Source: an uncultured Clostridia bacterium
Lineage (GTDB): Bacteria > Bacillota > Clostridia > Oscillospirales > Acutalibacteraceae
Length of the DNA stretch: 64,000 nt
Direction of reading: 5' to 3'
NCBI GenBank assembly: GCA_944380775.1
Contig: CALWIP010000017.1
Location: 1 to 64,000 of the forward strand
Under the pieces are notes generated by a model. That model was not told the origin of the DNA, did not search any database, and was given only the letters and a program-made list of their open reading frames with translations. Below, piece after piece: positions 61,957 to 64,000 of this stretch; positions within the stretch are counted from its first letter, which is position 1, and each line of letters opens with the position of its first letter. Position numbers and translations under genes: made by a program.

Positions 61957-63945
61957 TTATTTCGGCGCGGCATTGCCTGCAGACGGCAGTTTGCTTGCTT
62001 GGGGCAGTTTATTGTTGAGCACTTTGATAAGCGCAGCCCGCGCCTGTTGGATGGTCACATGGGCAAGCTGGGCGCCCGCCATGGTCAAATGGCCGCCGCC
62101 GCCCAATTCCTCCATAAGGATCTGGACGTTCACGTCGCCGAGGCTCCGCGCGGAGATATTGATGGAATCCCCCGTTGGGAACATGACGAACGACGCCGTG
62201 ACCCCCTGGATGGAAAGCAGCTCGTCCGCCGCCTGCGCCGCCGCAATGCGCACGTCGGGGACGCCGGCGTCGGCTGTGGCAATCGCGCAATTATTATAAA
62301 TTTCCGCAGAGGAAACCAACTGATATTTCGCTTTATAGGTGTCGATCGAATTTGAGAACAGCCGTTTGACCTCCACGGTGTCTGCGCCGCGGCGGCGCAG
62401 GTAAGCGGCCGCCTCAAAGGTGCGCACACCCGTTTTCAGAACAAAATTCTTGGTGTCCAACATAATGCCGGAAAGCAGCGCCTCCGCTTCCAGGCGGCTG
62501 AGCGTATTTTCCCCGAAGTACTGTACAAGCTCTGTGACCATTTCTGAGGCGGAGCTGGCGTACGGCTCATGGTAAAACACCAGCGCGTTGCCAATGCGCT
62601 TGACCATCATCCGGTGATGGTCGATGACAACCACTCGCGGCGAGAGCTCAAGCAGCTCGTTGCTCTCTACAAAATCCTGGGAATGCGTGTCCACAACAAT
62701 GAGCAGCGTCTTTTCCCCCGCCAGTGGCAACGCTTCTTCCGGGTCAAGGAACACCGGCTCCTCATTTGCCTGTGCAATGCTGTCCACCAGCGCGGAGGCC
62801 AGGCTCTGCCGCCGGTTGATGACAATATATGCCGGTTTTTTCAGGCCTTTGCTCACCGCGCTCCACATGCCGACCGCCGAGCCGACGCAGTCGAGGTCAG
62901 AAAATTTGTGCCCCATGATGAGGACTTGTTCACTCGCCTTAATGTGGTCCGAGAGCGTGGCCGCAATGACGCGGGTGCGCACCTTGTCGCGTTTCTCCAC
63001 ACCTTTCGAGAGGCCGCCGAAAAATTCGTACTGGTCGTCTTTCTGCTTGATGGCGACCTGGTCGCCGCCGCGGCCCAACGCCATATCCAGCGCCTGGCGC
63101 GCCCAAAGCTCGCTCACCGCTAAAGACGGCGCGCCGCGCCCCACGCCGATGGAGACCGTTGCGCTGCCGTGTTCGCCCGTTTTGATCTCGCGCACCTTGT
63201 CAAGAATTTCAAAGCGCTTTTCAGCGGCTTCCCGCACATGCAGCTCGTCTGTCATAATCAAAAAACGGCTGCCGCTCATGCGTTTCAGGAAGCCGCCCAT
63301 GGTCTGCGACCAATCGCGCAGCACGTTCTCAACCTCAGAGGCGATGCGCGCATCCTCGTTTGCGCTGGTGTTGCGCGCGAGCTCTTCTCGGTTATCAAAT
63401 GTCACGAGCGCCACAATGGGGCGGCTCTCGTTGTACCGTCTTTCGACTTCCTTATAATATGTATCGTCCACAAAGTACAGGATGCCCCCGCCCTCCGTGG
63501 CTACGGCGAACACGGTGAATTTCTTCTCCCCGATGCTGACGTTGCTGCCGCCGCCCTCGTACACCTCTTCCAGCGTCTTAGGGGCGAGCAGCTTGCAGAT
63601 GTTTTCTCCATACATCTCCTGCCCGCCGCCAATGCCCTGGGAAAACGCGTCGTTTACCCAGACAATGTCGCCGGAATCGCCGACAACCGCCGTGGGCATG
63701 GAGAAATCCTGCAAAGAGCGGTATTCCGCACCGGTGAGCACTTTTTGCGCGGCGCTCACCGCCGTGCGCACGTGCGCGCGGAACGACGACACCGCCAGGG
63801 TAATCGCCAGGATGCCCAAAGCGCAGAGGATCATCTCCACATAGAACACAAAGCTGTTGTAAAACCAGCTAAACGCCGCCGTTACCAGCATGACCGCCAC
63901 AAGGAGATAGAATACCGGGGAAGCAACCCATACTTTTCGTTTCAC
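61957..63945 (-). CDS. gdpP: cyclic-di-AMP phosphodiesterase GdpP
   Basis: GdpP hydrolyses c-di-AMP to pApA and controls potassium, osmotic and wall homeostasis. The 662-residue protein has two N-terminal membrane helices (about residues 8-52), a PAS domain (about 80-150), a degenerate GGDEF (about 175-300, the loop reading GRGGDQ) and C-terminal DHH (IDHHRM; SDLDC; VVDTHSQ) and DHHA1 domains (ELGGGGHLTMAGAQ). A GTG start follows AGGAGGATGCTTT. Confidence 0.94.
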   Translation of the reverse strand: MKRKVWVASPVFYLLVAVMLVTAAFSWFYNSFVFYVEMILCALGILAITLAVSSFRAHVRTAVSAAQKVLTGAEYRSLQDFSMPTAVVGDSGDIVWVNDAFSQGIGGGQEMYGENICKLLAPKTLEEVYEGGGSNVSIGEKKFTVFAVATEGGGILYFVDDTYYKEVERRYNESRPIVALVTFDNREELARNTSANEDARIASEVENVLRDWSQTMGGFLKRMSGSRFLIMTDELHVREAAEKRFEILDKVREIKTGEHGSATVSIGVGRGAPSLAVSELWARQALDMALGRGGDQVAIKQKDDQYEFFGGLSKGVEKRDKVRTRVIAATLSDHIKASEQVLIMGHKFSDLDCVGSAVGMWSAVSKGLKKPAYIVINRRQSLASALVDSIAQANEEPVFLDPEEALPLAGEKTLLIVVDTHSQDFVESNELLELSPRVVVIDHHRMMVKRIGNALVFYHEPYASSASEMVTELVQYFGENTLSRLEAEALLSGIMLDTKNFVLKTGVRTFEAAAYLRRRGADTVEVKRLFSNSIDTYKAKYQLVSSAEIYNNCAIATADAGVPDVRIAAAQAADELLSIQGVTASFVMFPTGDSINISARSLGDVNVQILMEELGGGGHLTMAGAQLAHVTIQQARAALIKVLNNKLPQASKLPSAGNAAPK

Positions 63946-64000
63946 AAAGCATCCTCCTTTTCAGAGCGCACCCCAAAGGCCGCCCTTACACTTCCATGAT
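63942..64000 (-). CDS. 3' end of an upstream gene continuing past the window
   Basis: One minus-strand frame is open from the window edge to a TGA at 63942-63944, ending VRSEKEDAL. This stop overlaps the GTG of gdpP in a GTGA, the same style of coupling seen elsewhere here. A DUF2232 (YybS-like) gene commonly lies upstream of gdpP, but 19 codons do not identify it. Confidence 0.35.
   Translation of the reverse strand, partial: HGSVRAAFGVRSEKEDAL

Overview
The window looks like chromosomal DNA of a GC-rich, anaerobic, spore-forming member of the Clostridia, most like the Oscillospirales/Ruminococcaceae. That placement is inferred from gene content, not from a search. The evidence is a complete spoIIIAA-AH operon, a bofA-yaaL pair, LuxS, an iron-sulfur flavoprotein-like reductase, strong Shine-Dalgarno sites and near-consensus sigma-A promoters. 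Almost every gene lies on the minus strand. The gene neighbourhoods (gdpP-rplI-dnaB, tilS-hpt-ftsH, yaaL-bofA, rlmH-walJ, purA) are those usually found close to the replication origin in Firmicutes, so the window is probably one origin-proximal leading-strand arm.

Layout from left to right. 1-3.35 kb is an AT-richer accessory segment. It holds a tetR regulator with a clear promoter/operator and a MATE transporter fused to a cytidylate-kinase-like domain, then a gene-poor stretch with repeats that abuts the 3' end of a guaA paralogue and may be the scar of a mobile element. 3.36-15.9 kb is a nucleotide and amino-sugar block read leftward: carA, carB, purC, purB, purA, glmS, a complete guaA and a second guaA that lacks its glutaminase domain. 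16.3-29 kb holds rlmH, walJ, murA, an M23/LysM/G5 peptidase, luxS, a phospholipase-C-like protein, a polar amino-acid ABC transporter, a pseudouridine synthase, a GH25 lysozyme and ilvE. 29-33 kb is a tightly overlapped operon: nusB, a TsaD paralogue, xseA, xseB, ispA. 33-38 kb is the spoIIIA operon.

38-44 kb holds a zinc-ribbon/PASTA pseudokinase, yebC, a flavoprotein, and the only rightward catabolic pair (FGGY kinase and zinc alcohol dehydrogenase), which has its own promoter. 44-49 kb holds an anti-sigma/ECF-sigma pair, tRNA-Thr(CGU), an XRE regulator, a DUF4364 protein, cutC, a flavodoxin, bofA and yaaL. 49-64 kb holds rnr, secG, a type IIA topoisomerase pair (parC/parE-like), ftsH, hpt, tilS, dnaB, rplI and gdpP.

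Working together: carAB, glmS and guaA all consume glutamine, and purC, purB and purA supply AMP. The stand-alone GuaA-like protein could only work with free ammonia or a borrowed glutaminase. spoIIIA, bofA, the cell-wall hydrolases (M23, GH25), murA and the PASTA pseudokinase link the window to envelope growth and sporulation. No single obvious new defence or biosynthetic system is present. The best leads are the MATE-kinase fusion with its operator, the duplicated truncated guaA next to a possible integration scar, the zinc-ribbon PASTA pseudokinase, the TsaD paralogue with an apparently frameshifted nusB, and two unusual promoter palindromes or repeats.
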